A stretch of DNA of 64,000 nucleotides from Membranipora membranacea (GCA_914767715.1 OU612066.1:35748283-35812282), one strand, 5' to 3'; shown: positions 37,229-49,812, counted from the stretch's first letter. The notes: generated from the sequence alone by a model not told the origin. Numbers and translations are program-made.

Positions 37229-37296
37229 TGGACTTGGTAGCACAGTCAGAGCACCTGTTTACTGCCTTAGTAGGTGTGGGTTCGTTCCCAAGACAG
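37229..37296 (+). repeat. tRNA-like segment, SINE head
   Basis: CTTGGTAGCACAGTCAGAGC (A box) followed 36 bases on by GTGTGGGTTCGTTCCCAAG (B box and T-arm). No closed acceptor stem was found, so a tRNA relic or SINE head rather than a working tRNA gene. Confidence 0.5.
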
Positions 37297-38278
37297 AGCA
37301 CACATTATTTGCATGTCGTTTATGCAATACAATGAAGTAGTATTATAGTGACATTGCAGAGCAAATGGTAACTCAGAAAACGGGTTGCAGATTTAGAGGA
37401 TAGCTAGAATATCGAAAAGACAACCAACTGAGACAATTTGTGCAATTTGTGTTTGATGTAAATATAATATCTGAGTTAGTTTAGTTATTCTTGATATTGC
37501 TATTAGGGTAGAACATTGCCAGTATAGTATATGCCTGCTTACTAAGTTCAGTGCGACAAGAAGAGAAATCCTTTGATAGAGAATCATACATTTTGCGCTG
37601 ATACATCTTCGTACTTGTGATCAGGTATTTGTAGTCAATTATGGATGAAAGATGGTTAGCTTTAATTGCGGAGAGGATATTTAAAACATTGGGGAGCCCC
37701 ATTATACCCAGCTTTTGGAATATCACTCTGTCACCAGAGGAATCAACCTTGTTCTATACAAACCACAATGAATCGTGCTGTAGCATTTCATAACACTGCT
37801 CTATTTCCAATGGAATAATAAATGTTTGTCAAGAACACAGTTTGAAAATGTGGTATTCACCTGATGCGATATAGTAAATAACACTTGATGATAAAAAACA
37901 GAGGCCTTCATTTTCTGTCATTCCAATTTAGAATATCTAAATTTTTACCAATGAGTTTACCCAAGTATCAATTTTCAGTTAATTAGCTCATTCGCAAGAT
38001 TAAACTGAAGCACCAATTATGATAAGTGATTCATCTTTTATTGCACAAATATTATTGAATCAGAAATATCACTTTTACACAATATCTACAATAGTTTTAG
38101 CGACACTTTCAGGAATACAATTTAAAAACATCAAAGGATTCAGCAAAAGGAGCTGATACGGTTAGAGTTTTGCGCAGTTTGAGGGTATAAATTGCCTATT
38201 TATTGTGCACCAAACCTCATCATTACATGACTATGTGGATGACTGGATTTCTCTTGTTTGATCAGCTGTTACATAGAT

Positions 38279-41200
38279 CTACTCCACAGCAACGCGAGCT
38301 CTGCACACAGGACAGGTAGCATTTCTCTGTAAAAAAATGATGAACAAAAATTGTGACAGTCGCATCACCCTTTTGACTCTTTCACACGAGTACCAGCTTT
38401 ATGCGTACACTGCCCTTTCCAAAAACAAAACCATGTAATATATTCTTTGAGGGCAAATCATACAAGGTGGACTTGGTCACAATGTGACGAGGTTCAATCC
38501 TAACATCCCCTGGCTAGATGGTCACCAGTCCACCCAACTAATCCAACCTGATAGTTTTATAGTACTATAAACTTACAAGGTGATCTCACAAATGTATCAT
38601 TGGTTACTAAGCTTGATTCAATAGGAGGTTTACATGCCAATCTATGTTTAGTGATAACTAGACAGCACTTAATACACACCTGTAACCACTGGTCGATACA
38701 GGTAGAGTGATACTCATGGAAACATGTCAGAGTTCTAACTCTCTGTCCAGACTCGAAATCACTCATACAGATATGACATGTGTTATCAGAGTTAGTCGCC
38801 TCTTCTTCATACAGACGAGACGGAAGTCTGAAAAATACAGAAACCAAACAAGTCAAATATAGCAATAACAGGTACAGCAGGGGAGAGAATAACCGAGAAG
38901 GCTCATTGATAACAAATTATATCATCTAAGAATGCCTGAAAGCGTTTTTGCCACACACATTAATATACCGATTTGGAATCCAAAAGAATAAACTGTTTAC
39001 CTAGTAGGCTCCAGTGGGTGTACAGTAATGGAGCATCCAAAATAAAACAAAATGAACAAATTTCAGTTTAGTGGAGTCAGTTCCCGTATCCACGATGACT
39101 GTCAGAGATCACTTATGACTAGCAGCAGCTACTGAGTTGTTGTCGGTGATTATCTACACTGCATGTGTGATATTGCTCAAGATTAGCAAGTACCTTACTA
39201 TTCATCCACATACTAATAGTTCTATGAGCTAACTAGAGTTAGCTAAGTCCTGGCCAGACTCTATCATAGAGTTTTATGATGTGTACATCATATCTATTAT
39301 TTGGAGCGTTCCAAAAGCACCAATGTGGCATCTATCATTAACAGACAGCTATAATATATATTATATTGTAAATATATAATAACTCTATGATTATCAAACA
39401 TCCCTTTGAGGATTGAATTCCATATAATCTCAAATGGAGTCATTGGTACCTCCAGCTACATGAAATTTCAGAATAAAATGGTATTTTTACCTGTCGATAT
39501 TAGTTTGATCCATCCCAGCCTGCCTCACATCTCCTATCCTATCAGACAACTCCAATAATGACTGAAATATAGTCAATAATGCATGAGTAAAACATTGAGA
39601 CATTGAACAGTTAAATGTGCTGGTTGTATATATGGTAAGGATAGAGATGCTATATGCCATCAAGTTATTTCTCCTCAGTCACCAACCAGAATATCAAATG
39701 AACCTGGTTTTCAAAATGACCATCAAGTATATTTTCCATGCTAATTTTAACGTAGATAATATTGCTTAGGTAAAGGTGTGGATTGGAAGAGAATATATCA
39801 CAATCAAATACAAACAGCAACACAATAAGATCCATTAGATGCATCATTACTGTAAATGTTACATTACACAATGCATTCTATCTATCTGCTCCCATGTCGG
39901 GGAGCAACATTCATAAAACTAAGACTTGTATAGAGACTGATTATAAGTTAAATGGTTGACCAAAGATTTCCTCTTTATAATAAGTCAGTCCTACCTCATA
40001 GTCCATATCTGAGTCTCCTAGTCCTAGGAAGTTGAGAGCTCTCTCAAAATATCCTCTGTTAGCCTGTAATAACATTGTAGATTAGTATTACAAGTACATT
40101 TACAATGTGATATGTACATACAGGATCAGTTTAGTAGGGAGGTTTTATCGTATTGGTAACAAACTTTTGATCATGTTGCTAGATGAACATGAGACACAAA
40201 TTGAGTTGAGTTTGCTAAATTGAAGTTCTTCCCCTTCTTTACCTGAGCAGAGGCAGTATTTTCAGCTCTTGATGTGCCCCGCCCTCTGCGACTGGTAGCC
40301 CTAGTTCTTGCTCCACCACGATTAGTAGGTCGGGTGGTGCCAGGTGGCCGTGGGCCTCGTGTTGAAGTACTTGACCTAGCCTGATGAAGCGTAGGGGTCT
40401 CTGGCATACCGAGTATCTAAATTCAAAAAGGGAAACATCATCCAGCACCATGACTTTTAAAACTGTTTAACATGGTCACATGCGCATCTGATCATCATAA
40501 CACAGCACAATTACCGACCTGGTCAATACGAGCAGAGGTGATAAATACATTTGACACGCCCTAAAACGAAGCTCTGCCTACGTTGTCATTACATATCATC
40601 ATTTCAGCTTGACAAATGGAGAGTGCCTAGCATATATAGACTCTATTAAGTTATTGATAATTTTTACCTGACTGATAGTCTCGTCGTCTATGTAATCCTG
40701 CTCTAAGGCTAACTGCTGAAGTAGCTCTAATCTATTCTGTACCTGATCTAATTCTACACCTGCTTCTCCCTGTCAATATTAGTATTGCAATATTTGAATG
40801 AATGACAGTAATTAGAATGACTTTACTATTTAATCTTGGAAGTCACACGGGTGTTTGGTCATGTTTTGAGGTGCTCAGTCACTCTATGAGCTTGAATTAA
40901 GGAAAAAATTAGCAAAAAGTACATGCCGCGCTCACACTGAAAGAACTTAAATAAATTGAATTTGACACCTCAAGGAAGTTACTGGTAACTTTTAAACTCC
41001 AATACTAATCAGCCCTGATGATCAGTTATTTTTACATTACTTGTAATCAAAAATATGTTCATAATTAGGATCAAATTTTTGTGGGGTTATTTAAGGCTGT
41101 AGAAATTTTCATGGCGACACCCCATCCCAGATCTACGCTGTTAATGAGAGGATATAATTATTGACACACTTACCAGAGCTCTGGTAGTAGGAGATCCAAG

Positions 41201-44200
41201 CAGCTGAGTGACGGCCGGTGATCCTCCGAGAGCTTGTAGTAATCTCTCTGAGCTGTCTGACAATGGAGCGGAGTAGCTGGATAAGGAATCATCTAAACTA
41301 CGAGAACCGCTGCCAGCGTGACTGTAAACAAAACGTATAAACTTAGCAACACTGGAAAAGCTATGTGTGAACATGTTAAGGAGTACATTTCTTTGTCATT
41401 AAAATAGATTGGTTACAGTTGAGGATTTGTTATAAATATTAAAGTGACAGTCATATTAGAAAAGTTGATATATTATCCCAGTAAATCGAATATTGTGAGT
41501 TCATAGGGCAAATAAAAATAACAAAATAATGAAAATTTTGGGAAATAGCATTTTAATTTTTTTTAATTATTTTAGCAGGGATCATAGTGGATCATAGTGG
41601 TCAGGGGGAGGCAATTAATCACTATGATCCACTATGATCCCAATTTTCAGACTTTGCAGCAGTTTTACTGCAACTTGGATCACAGGCTGTTTCATTTCAT
41701 ATGCCTCAATGACTTTTCAGCCTGAGATCTTTAAAACCATATCAAACATGGCCTAGTAGGACTGTCACTTTAACAGTTTCCTCAGTTTCCGTACCTGAAG
41801 CTTTGAAAATCATGACATCTAAAAATCATCATGCTAGAATAGAATTAGAAATATAGACATACCTCGGGAACTGTAATGGACCAGGTCGGACAGCATTCTC
41901 TTGGTCAAACTGTGCCTGAAAACATAAATCAAAAGTATATAATAATTACTATCATTATAACCCTTCATACAGGATGTAATAAAGTAGAAAACCACCAAAA
42001 TACACATGACATACTGTATTTATACACATCAGTGGCGTATATTATCACTCACGGCCCACAGATTTCCGTGAGTGACTGAATAGCTCAGTGTGTAGAGCGT
42101 CTGCTTTAAAAATCACTGTATATCAGATTGTTGTGGGTTCGATTCCCATTTAGGTCAGTTTTTTTTCAAAATTTTTCCCGTAATCTTCTACTGCTATTGA
42201 GTTGTTTTCTGAAAGTACCCAACAGCTCAGTGAGCTATTGAAATACCTCAGTGAGCTATTGAAATACCTCAGTGAGCTATAGAAATACCTCTCTGCTTGC
42301 ACTATTTTGCTACCGATATGCAAAAATTTCCGTGGTGGGAGGGCGCTTAAGCGCCCCTCCCACACCCTCCCCGCCACGCCTACGGCGTGTGGATCGGGCT
42401 GCGCCCGATCATTATGCTCATCTCTAAAAAGTCAGTGAGTGAAAATTTTTAGAATATACGCCCCTGATACACATGACATACTGTATTTATACACATGACA
42501 TACTGTATTTATACACATGACATACTGTATTTATACACATGACATACTGTATTTATACACATGACATACTGTATTTACACATGACATACTGTATTTATTG
42601 ATGGTTATTGAGAGTCAGCTACAAACATCACAGCAAGTCAAGAACAATGTTTCATACACACACCTGAAGGCGTCGCGCAAACTCAAGATCATCTTCTTCT
42701 TGCTGATGTCTCTCATTTGAAGTTAGCATCACAATATCATCATCTTCATCATCATCTATAAACAATACATTACACATACTTGAATGCTACCTATTGGCAA
42801 CTACAGGAGTTATCATTACCTTGATATTGAGAAGGCAACTTGAAAAATAATTTAAAAATGAGGAAATAAATTTCTCTGAACTAATCGATATAACTAACAG
42901 GTAAAATATTGGCCAATTTTTACTGTTTAAAATCACATTTATTGGCTAATACTTATATAATGGTCAGGATCTTATGATTAGATTAGGGGACTGGAAAATA
43001 TCCAGTTATCCATGAGCCAAAAAAGTTAATAGCTTGAGACAGAAGCTGAAACTGTCGACCATACTGTAACAAAGCAGTTTCCAGACGGAACATGGAAACC
43101 TCATATTACGGATGTATATTAACAGCTGACATGGACAGATATAAGGATCTTTATATGATTATACAGACCTGTACCGTAAACCATAACAGAAGGGGTTTGT
43201 GTTACGCTGGGATGACTTCTAGCCGACCTCATATGTGATCCAAAGAATCTTAGTCTAGCCTCGGCCACTTCCTGCCTCCTGGAACGCTCGCCCATATCAC
43301 CAGCTCTATCAGACGAACGACTACCAGCCAACACACGACTCCTAGTAGCCTCTCTGGAGAACCTGTCACTAAACTGTCGATTTACTCTCGGGTCATAAAC
43401 CTCATCTCTGCCTCCTGAAGGGGACCTACTGTGCCGACAACCCATTCTACTAGGACAGCTGCCTGATCGAGCCTGACATCCACGAGAAGACCCGGCTCCA
43501 TTAGAGGGAGGTACTAGGTAGCTCATCGCACTGAATGCTGACTGCATCATAGAATCATTACTAAGTGACTGATTAGACGATCCTGATGAACGCTGACAGC
43601 GACCTGACCTGCAGGACTGCTGCGACCGCTGAGGCGTATCCGGATTTGCCAGCATAGAACTCCCAACTCTCATACAAACATCTGCTATACTCGACAACAT
43701 CGTGCTCAGAGAAACAAAATCCTTCCTTGTGTTCACGGCAACTTGAAACTTAATACTGATCTGACCGTCAACTTTGCGTGGAGTTTGAATCCATTAACAA
43801 CAACCTCAATTATAAGCTTAGTGAAATGTCATGGCCAACAAGTGCAGTCTTTATCTGAGAAAGCCCAAAGATCATAAGATCAAATTATAAGCACTAACAC
43901 TGATCGCAGAGCCTGCAAGGATTGAGAATATAGATGTTGCGATGCATCGCTTCTGAGTCCACAGAAAAAAACAGCAAAACTAGGTTGAATTGCAACTTAA
44001 AAAAGACACCGATAAGGAGAGTGCAGTTGTTGAAACATTGTCACATCAATTTTGGACGGTTGTGAGGTTCTTCATATGGTTGACATACCTTGTATGACTA
44101 TAACAGAATCATGAGGCTTCACCACTGCTGTATTACTGGATTTAGAATGTCCACTTCTTGAAGCCTGTAACATGATAGATGTTGTTATATTTTAAATTTA

Positions 44201-45955
44201 TCATTATCATTAACGCTTATATTCATAATTAATGTCAGTGTTTGAATTGTATACTCTATATTAACTCTGAAGAGTTACCAACACCTGGATTATTGATGGC
44301 CGTCAAAAGAATATGAGATAACAGGACACCAATTTGTATTCACCATTATATATATTAATTTGTCATCTGATACACATTGTCATGTTTTCACAGCTTGGTT
44401 TATTCTTTGCACCTAAATTTGTACTCTTCACAGACCCTCTGTAATTGATTATTCAAAGTGATGAAGCAAAGCATGTGTATCATTGTAATTTGACCATATA
44501 TCTTACCTGTGGAGCTGCTGATGCCTCCACTTCCTCAATATCGGCCTGTTCAGTGTTAGAGGCTCTTGCACTGCGACGAGTTGTCCTCCCCTTACTGCTC
44601 TGACCTCCGACCACAGACTCCGTCATGTGTTTGAGAGGACTTACTACTTGTATAGAGTCATTTTTCTCCTCCTCCTCCTCCTCTTCACTTAGGGGTCTAC
44701 TTCTCTTAGCCACCACTTTTTTACGCTTGTTAGCTGGTTGTTTACCTTTCCGCCGTCTACGCTTTACAACATTTTCAGTACCAGATTCGGTACTGCTATC
44801 ACTATTGAATCCGTTGTCCATAGGCTGCATAGGTTTAGTAACAGGTTCTTCTTGCATGTCTTGTAGAGAATCTTTGTGAGTATCAGATATGTCAATAGGA
44901 GATGGGGGTGGGTTATGTGGTATTTTACCTGCGTCCCTCACAACAGACTTACTAGTACTAGTTTTCTCATTTATGGACACCTCAAACAGTGAGACATCAG
45001 AATCAGAGTCTTGAATATTCAAAATTTCCGTCATCTTCTGAAAATTTTGAGGCCTTACTACTTTGGTAGATTTTGGTGTGACATTTTCGATATTTGTTGC
45101 TGTGGCGACAGTATTTTGCATAGGTTTTACAGGAGTGCGTGGAATGGGGCTATTTAATAGATCGTCAAGGAGATCAAGCTTTCCTATCTTGGTAGTGGGT
45201 GTATATTGGTCATTGTCAGATGCAGGGCATTTTTTGATAGGAGTCAAAGAGATTGGATCTACATCGCTGAGCTGTTTTACTTCACCCGTACCCTCCAGTT
45301 TGGTCTCTTCTATTTGGTCAGACAACAAGGAATCCTCATGATTGTTAAACTCATCCTTCCTGTTATTCTTCATATCAACGTTTGCTGAGGCATCACATAG
45401 CTCAGCAGTGTCTGAACTTTGCTTAGATGAGCCAGCTTTGGGTTCGTATACAGCAGGACCCAGCGCATCACTTTTATGTTTAGTCACATTTTTTGTTATA
45501 GGGACAACTACTGCTGTCTTTCTAGACCTTGATATTGGTCTAAGAGGCAGACTTTTTAAAGGCTTCTTAGTTACTGCTGTTTTCCGCCGAGGTCTTTCAA
45601 CAACAAAGTCAGCATCTGAGTCCCGGTCATTGTCAGACTCAGATGATACTTTAGCATACACAATATTCTCCTTGAGTTTTCTCTTCCTGCCTAGCCTACT
45701 GATATCGGTAACTACTTCTAGTGGTGGAGAGTCCTCTCTAAAGGTGATGACAGATGCATCGAGTTTTTTTGAGCTGTCCGGCTTTTTTTTCTCATCCTCT
45801 GAGTCTGAGAGAAAAACTGTGCTAGGATCCTGACTACCTAAATCTAATTTACTTGGAGACAAGCATACAAAGTCAACTTCAGCGTCGTCACTGTCCTCAT
45901 TATTCTTGCGGAATTGTGCCAGTCTCCATTTATTCAATTCGCCTTTATTAGTCAT
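38279..45955 (-). CDS. RING-H2 E3 ligase with multiple SUMO-interacting-like motifs (putative STUbL)
   Basis: Twelve exons: 45955-44507, 44164-44089, 43741-43169, 42755-42664, 41915-41863, 41321-41174, 40769-40668, 40416-40243, 40063-39995, 39561-39491, 38827-38680, 38326-38279. All phases close, giving exactly 1000 residues. The start is the first ATG after a TTATTCAG acceptor. The N-terminal 483 residues are disordered, charged and basic-patch rich (KRRRRKGKQPANKRKK). SIM-like hydrophobic cores beside acidic or Ser residues: VDFVCLS (27-33), TVFLSDSEDE (46-55), DSIQVV (about 433-438), DSVIVIQ (about 502-508), DDDIVMLTSNE (about 704-714). A LARRLQ/UIM-like helix (DDLEFARRLQAQF) follows. Then an Arg/Gly-rich segment and a C-terminal RING-H2, about 953-993: CHIC, TCFHEYHSTC, IDQWL, CPVC. 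Terminal RING plus SIM array matches the SUMO-targeted ubiquitin ligase plan (RNF111/Arkadia, RNF4). That role is inferred. Likely nuclear. Confidence 0.85.
39266..39383. mobile_element. Degraded MITE in RING-gene intron
   Basis: Inverted ends ATCATAGAGTTTTATGAT and TATATAATAACTCTATGAT resemble the termini of the long-TIR element at 14931-16824. No target duplication remains. Confidence 0.45.
41576..41641. repeat. 66-bp hairpin with 22-bp perfect arms
   Basis: GGGATCATAGTGGATCATAG continues to TG and is exactly inverted at the right end. Each arm is itself a tandem of GGATCATAGT. In an intron of the RING gene. Flanks show no exact duplication. Confidence 0.75.
42030..42466. mobile_element. 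hAT-like non-autonomous element with tRNA-like segment and GC-rich hairpins
   Basis: Ends CAGTGGCGTATATT and AATATACGCCCCTG are inverted copies, and TCACTCAC/GTGAGTGA follows inside. ATACACAT is repeated exactly on both sides (42022-42029, 42467-42474), an 8-bp duplication as made by hAT transposases. The interior holds a tRNA-like unit, three 22-bp repeats (CTCAGTGAGCTATTGAAATA) and three consecutive hairpins (42329-42412). No transposase. Caution: the 8-mer also belongs to the surrounding minisatellite. Confidence 0.7.
42075..42158 (+). repeat. tRNA-like sequence with T8 stop
   Basis: A seven-base acceptor GACTGAA pairs 6 of 7 with TTAGGTC. D-arm GCTC...GAGC is perfect. T-arm TGGGTTCGATTCCCA is canonical, and a T8 run follows as a Pol III terminator would. 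The anticodon arm is expanded (TCTG, 20-base loop, CAGA), so it is probably a tRNA relic or SINE head carried in the element, not a working tRNA. Confidence 0.5.
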
Positions 45956-46370
45956 AATCCTGAATAAATAAAAACTTTGGAGTACATATACAATCAATTG
46001 CAATATTGTTTGACAATTCATTGCCATTTAATTCTTCATCTCCAATTTTTGGTACTGTACAGTTGTATCTTATACATTCCCATTATATTGAAATGTTTTA
46101 ATCCAAATCTGAGACTTTCAAACTTACCCAGCAAGATAACTGGAGCACTTAGAACCCAAAATAACCCCTCGCTTTGACCAGGGAGAATGCTCCCTGCTTT
46201 GACTTTAGGGACATAGGTCAAATACTTCCTTTCCATGTGTTACTTAGTCTGTTATTTACAGATTACACCCGATTACATTGCAGCTAGACAATGATCAAAT
46301 GACGGTATTGGATGCGGGTAAATTCATGCTTGCAAGGTGAACAAAACCCTGTCATAAATAAAGATCATCT
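45956..46370. other. 5' flank of the RING gene
   Basis: Contains the acceptor of a 5' UTR intron directly before the start codon, and the palindromic insert at 46179. No other exon could be fixed. Confidence 0.35.
46179..46196. mobile_element. 18-bp palindromic insert with 7-bp duplication
   Basis: CAGGGAGAATGCTCCCTG between two exact copies of CTTTGAC (46172-46178, 46197-46203). Confidence 0.75.
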
Positions 46371-49300
46371 TACTTACTTACTTGGTACTTGTAATCGCCA
46401 ACTTCTGTAAGAAGGTTGTGGCAATATGTCATCTCGTCTGTCCGTCTCCATTCCGGGTCTGCAACGTAGGGTCGGTAGATCGATCGCCATCAACCTTAGC
46501 CTGCCACTGGGGGTCCCTCGAGGAGAGTGCTGCCGATCGGTAGGGCGTTCCACAGTTTAGCAGTGCTCACAAAGAAACTGTTCTGGTGCAGTCTGGTGCA
46601 GTCTGGTATTGCAGTGAGGGATAAAATACTGCGATTGGTGTTTCCTTGACTGTCCAGCAGGAGTAGGATGTCGAGAGAGGTAGTCAGTGATGTTACAGCG
46701 ACCTTGTTGTAGTGCATAGCACGGAAGATGCCGAGCCTTCTTTTCTCCCTCCGATCTTTCAGTGTGTCCCACTCCAGGTCCTCCAGAAGTTTTGTAGTGG
46801 TGGTGGTGTGATCAGTTCTTCTGACATTGGACACCATTCGGGCTGCTCTTCTTTGGACCGCTTCAATGGAGTTTATCTGAGTATTGGTCAGAGCTCCATC
46901 CCACACCGGGTTCGAGTACTCAATGACGGGTCGTACCAGATATTTGTAGGCCCGACTTCTCAAGTCCGGGAGCGACGGGGCGATAGTTCTGCTGATAGCC
47001 AAGTCTACCTGATGCTTTACTGGTGATAAACGTAGTGTTTTCATTCCATCTCAGTGTGTTTTCCAACTTGATTCCTAAGCACTTCACACCGGTAGATTTT
47101 GGCATGCCAATGTTGTGCAGGGTGAAGGTATTGTTCACACCTCGCTCTCGTTTTCGGCTAAACTTGATATGCTCGCATTTAAGAGCATTGAATTTCAATT
47201 TCTATTCTTTCTCCCATGTCTCTAGTGAGTGGTCTTCTTGGAGTTGATCTCGATTGTCAGCAGTATTATAGATGACGGTGGCATCTGCAAATAGTCTGAC
47301 ATTGGACCTGACAGAGTCAGGGAGGTCATTGATGAAGATGGTAAATAGTAGGGGCCCAATGACTGAGCCTTGGGGAACTCCTGATGTTACTTCACAGGGA
47401 GAGGAGGGAAATCCATCCACAACTACGACTTGGGTTCTCTTTGAAAGGAAGTCCTCAATCCATCTGGTGGCTTGATTATTGACTCCGATGTTTTTCAGCT
47501 TGTGGATAGGTCTGACATGGTCAACCTTATCAAAAGCTTTCGCAAAGTCCAAGAAGCAAGCATCAACTTCTTTCCCTTGGTCCATGAGTGCCGAGATATC
47601 TGCTAAGAGCTCTTGAGCTATGACTCACAACATCGTTTCGGTCGAAATCCATGTTGTTTTGGCGTCAGTTTCTCTGTAGTCTCCAGGTGGTGTGCTACAT
47701 GGCTGGTGATGATATCCTCAAGTAGTTTGCTCGCGACACAGGTGAGGCTAATGGGCCGGTAGTTAGAAGGCTTGTATTTATCTCCTTTTTTGAAGACTGG
47801 GCAGACTCGTGCTTTCCTCCAGTCGGATGGTATCGTTGAGGTGTCCAGGGATCTCTGCTAATACTGGTGCCAACTGCTTTAATAGTCTAGGCCTGAGGTC
47901 ATCAGGTCCTGTGGCTTTGTAGGGATTGAGTTTCTTCAGTAAAGCAAGGATTCCATTTTCAGAGATTTTTATCTTTGACATGTCACTGGAGCCAGCGGTG
48001 TTTACAGGCTCTGATGGGGAGGCAGGGTTGAAGACAGAGTGGAACTGTTTATTCAGTGCCTCTGCCTTTTCTGTAGGGTCTGTAATTAGTTTAGAGTTGA
48101 CTCGCAATGTGCCAACTCCAGAGTTATCTGATCTTTTCTGTTTGACATAAGCCCAGAATTTCTTGTTTGTCTTGCTGGTACCATTTTCTTCTTCTGTCAA
48201 GATGTTTTCCACGAACTTGTTATGTTCCTTGCGAAACTCTCTCTGAACTGCTTTTCTGACATCATTGTATCTCTCCTCCAGTTGTTGTCCTCCATTTTTC
48301 CTCGTTCTTCTATGCAGTCGCTTTTTGAGTTTGATCTTCTGCTCCAGGATAGGGTTGACCCACGGTTTTCGATTGTGTTTCTTTGTTGTCTTGGTAGGGA
48401 TAAATTTCTTAGCTCCCTCATGGATGGTGTTCTTTAGGTGCATCCTCATCTTTTCAGCTGGTTGTCGGCTAGTTGTGAGCTATTGTAGAGCTGGTATAAC
48501 ATACTTCATTCGTCTATCCCAATCAGCGCGCTTGTACAGCCAGATGGTCATTGGGGCCTGTTTTCTCCTGTTTGCCCGGAGTGACAGTTCTGTGTAGCAG
48601 ATGTGGTGAACACTGATGCCTAGTAAGATTTTGGTTCTGTTGACTTGTTCTGGTATATTCGTCATGATTAGATCCAGTTTGTTGTTGATCCTAGTGGGTT
48701 CTTTAACAAGCTGTGTTAGGCCTGCAGTGTCTAGTAGTTCTTTGAATTCCTGATGGTTTGATTGTTGATGGCAATTTGGTTTGAGTTGCGTTCCAGTCCC
48801 AGCCTGGTAGGTTGAAGTCACCTGCGATGATGATGTTTTTATGGTTGTCTGCTAAAATATTATTAACAGAGTTTCGTAACTGAGGGATGGTTGTATTGTC
48901 TGCTACATTGGGTCTATAGAAAGCTCCTATGTAGAGATGTTGTTGTCCAGTCAGAATAGCCTTGACCCAGATGAATTCTGCGCCTTGGCTTTTCTCGTCA
49001 ACCTCAGTAGAGCTGATGGTGTTGTGGACAGCAATGAGAACTCCACCACCACCACCTCCAGCTGGGCGGTCTCTTCTAAACACGTTGTAGTCACCGAGTT
49101 CAAGCTCAGCTGTGTAGATCTCTGGTTTCAGCCATGTCTCTGTCGCTTTTATGATGTCTGGTTCTGAGCACTCTATCATGTTTTTCCAGGCTCCGAGTTT
49201 GGAGAGTAGCGACTGGCAATTTACATTGATGAGTCTCAGCGGTTTGTCTTTTTGTCGGGTTTTTCACTTCGATTTGGGAGATGACTGATGTTAGGCATAG

Positions 49301-49690
49301 CATTATCATCTAGAGAATCTATACTGATCTGAGAGTCACTCGGCAAATCTTCATTAGTGGTACTGTATTTGTATATGTTTGTCACTGAGCAGTTGAAGGC
49401 AATACGGCTGTAGTTGATGGAGTTACAGTTCAGACATGCCCAGGCAACGCTACTGTTGTCAAGTCTTGAGTATTCATTTGAGTTGATATTTTGGCATGAA
49501 ATGTGGAACCATGTTGAGCAGCCTTCGCATAGTATACCTTTATCTTCCCATGTGACAGGATGGTGACAAGCTCCACAGAGATAGAGGCTGCTGATTTCAA
49601 TGGGCTCCTCCTGGTTTACGGTGTCATCATGCTGCTTTCCAGTTGTCAGGTCAGATGAGCCTCTTCGAAAGTAAACCATGATCCAGTGTT
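46371..49690 (-). mobile_element. Nearly full-length CR1/L2-like non-LTR retrotransposon, inactive
   Basis: Order on the minus strand: PHD-type zinc finger (about 49590-49430: CGAC, CEGCSTWFHISC, CLNC); AP-type endonuclease (about 49250-48480: ATETWLKPEI, VFRRDRPAGGGGGG, GDFNLPGWDWN); linker (48449-47850: KPWVNPILEQKIKLKKR, KKFWAYVKQKRSDNSG); reverse transcriptase (47830-46900: FLDFAKAFDKVDH, TSGVPQGSVIGPLLF, LFADATVIY); C-terminal region (RPVIEYSNPVWDG, RRAARMVSNVRR, FFVSTAKLWNALP) ending near 46496. The 3' end carries AAGT repeats (ACTTACTTACTTGG on the plus strand, 46371-46384), as in CR1-type elements. Stops and frameshifts split the ORF, and FADD has become FADA. It lies 0.4 kb upstream of the RING gene, same orientation. 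Confidence 0.88.
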
Positions 49691-49693
49691 GTA

Positions 49694-49812
49694 TCCAGTC
49701 CAGTGTTGTTTCCAATCCAGTTTGTTTCCAGTCCAGTTTGTTTCCAATCCAGTTTGTTTCCAGTCCAGTTTGTTTCCAGTCCAGTTTGTTCCACTCCAGT
49801 TTGTATCCAATC
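49694..49812. repeat. 16-bp minisatellite at the LINE 5' end
   Basis: About seven units of TTTCCAGTCCAGTTTG with A/G and C/T variants. It abuts the PHD-coding end of the LINE, so it may be the element's 5' leader repeats or its target. Confidence 0.8.

Larger units (their letters stand above)
36365..38278. other. Intergenic DNA between small ORF and RING gene
   Basis: Besides the two SINE-like repeats, no exon is supported. A minus-strand AATAAA at 38037-38042, about 240 bases after the RING-gene stop, is the likely polyadenylation signal. Confidence 0.4.
42001..42600. repeat. 22-bp minisatellite, interrupted by a transposon
   Basis: Unit ACACATGACATACTGTATTT plus AT. About one copy lies before 42030 and six after 42466. 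The 437-bp element at 42030-42466 splits the array. Intronic in the RING gene. Confidence 0.85.

Noticed and set aside
42075-42158. Functional tRNA gene
   Set aside because: The acceptor stem has a mismatch and the anticodon arm has a 20-base loop; position inside TIRs points to a relic.
44625-45833. Several plus-strand open frames of 60-163 codons
   Set aside because: They are antisense to the 1449-bp first exon of the RING gene, are Ser/Phe/Leu-rich as expected of its complement, and have no splice context.
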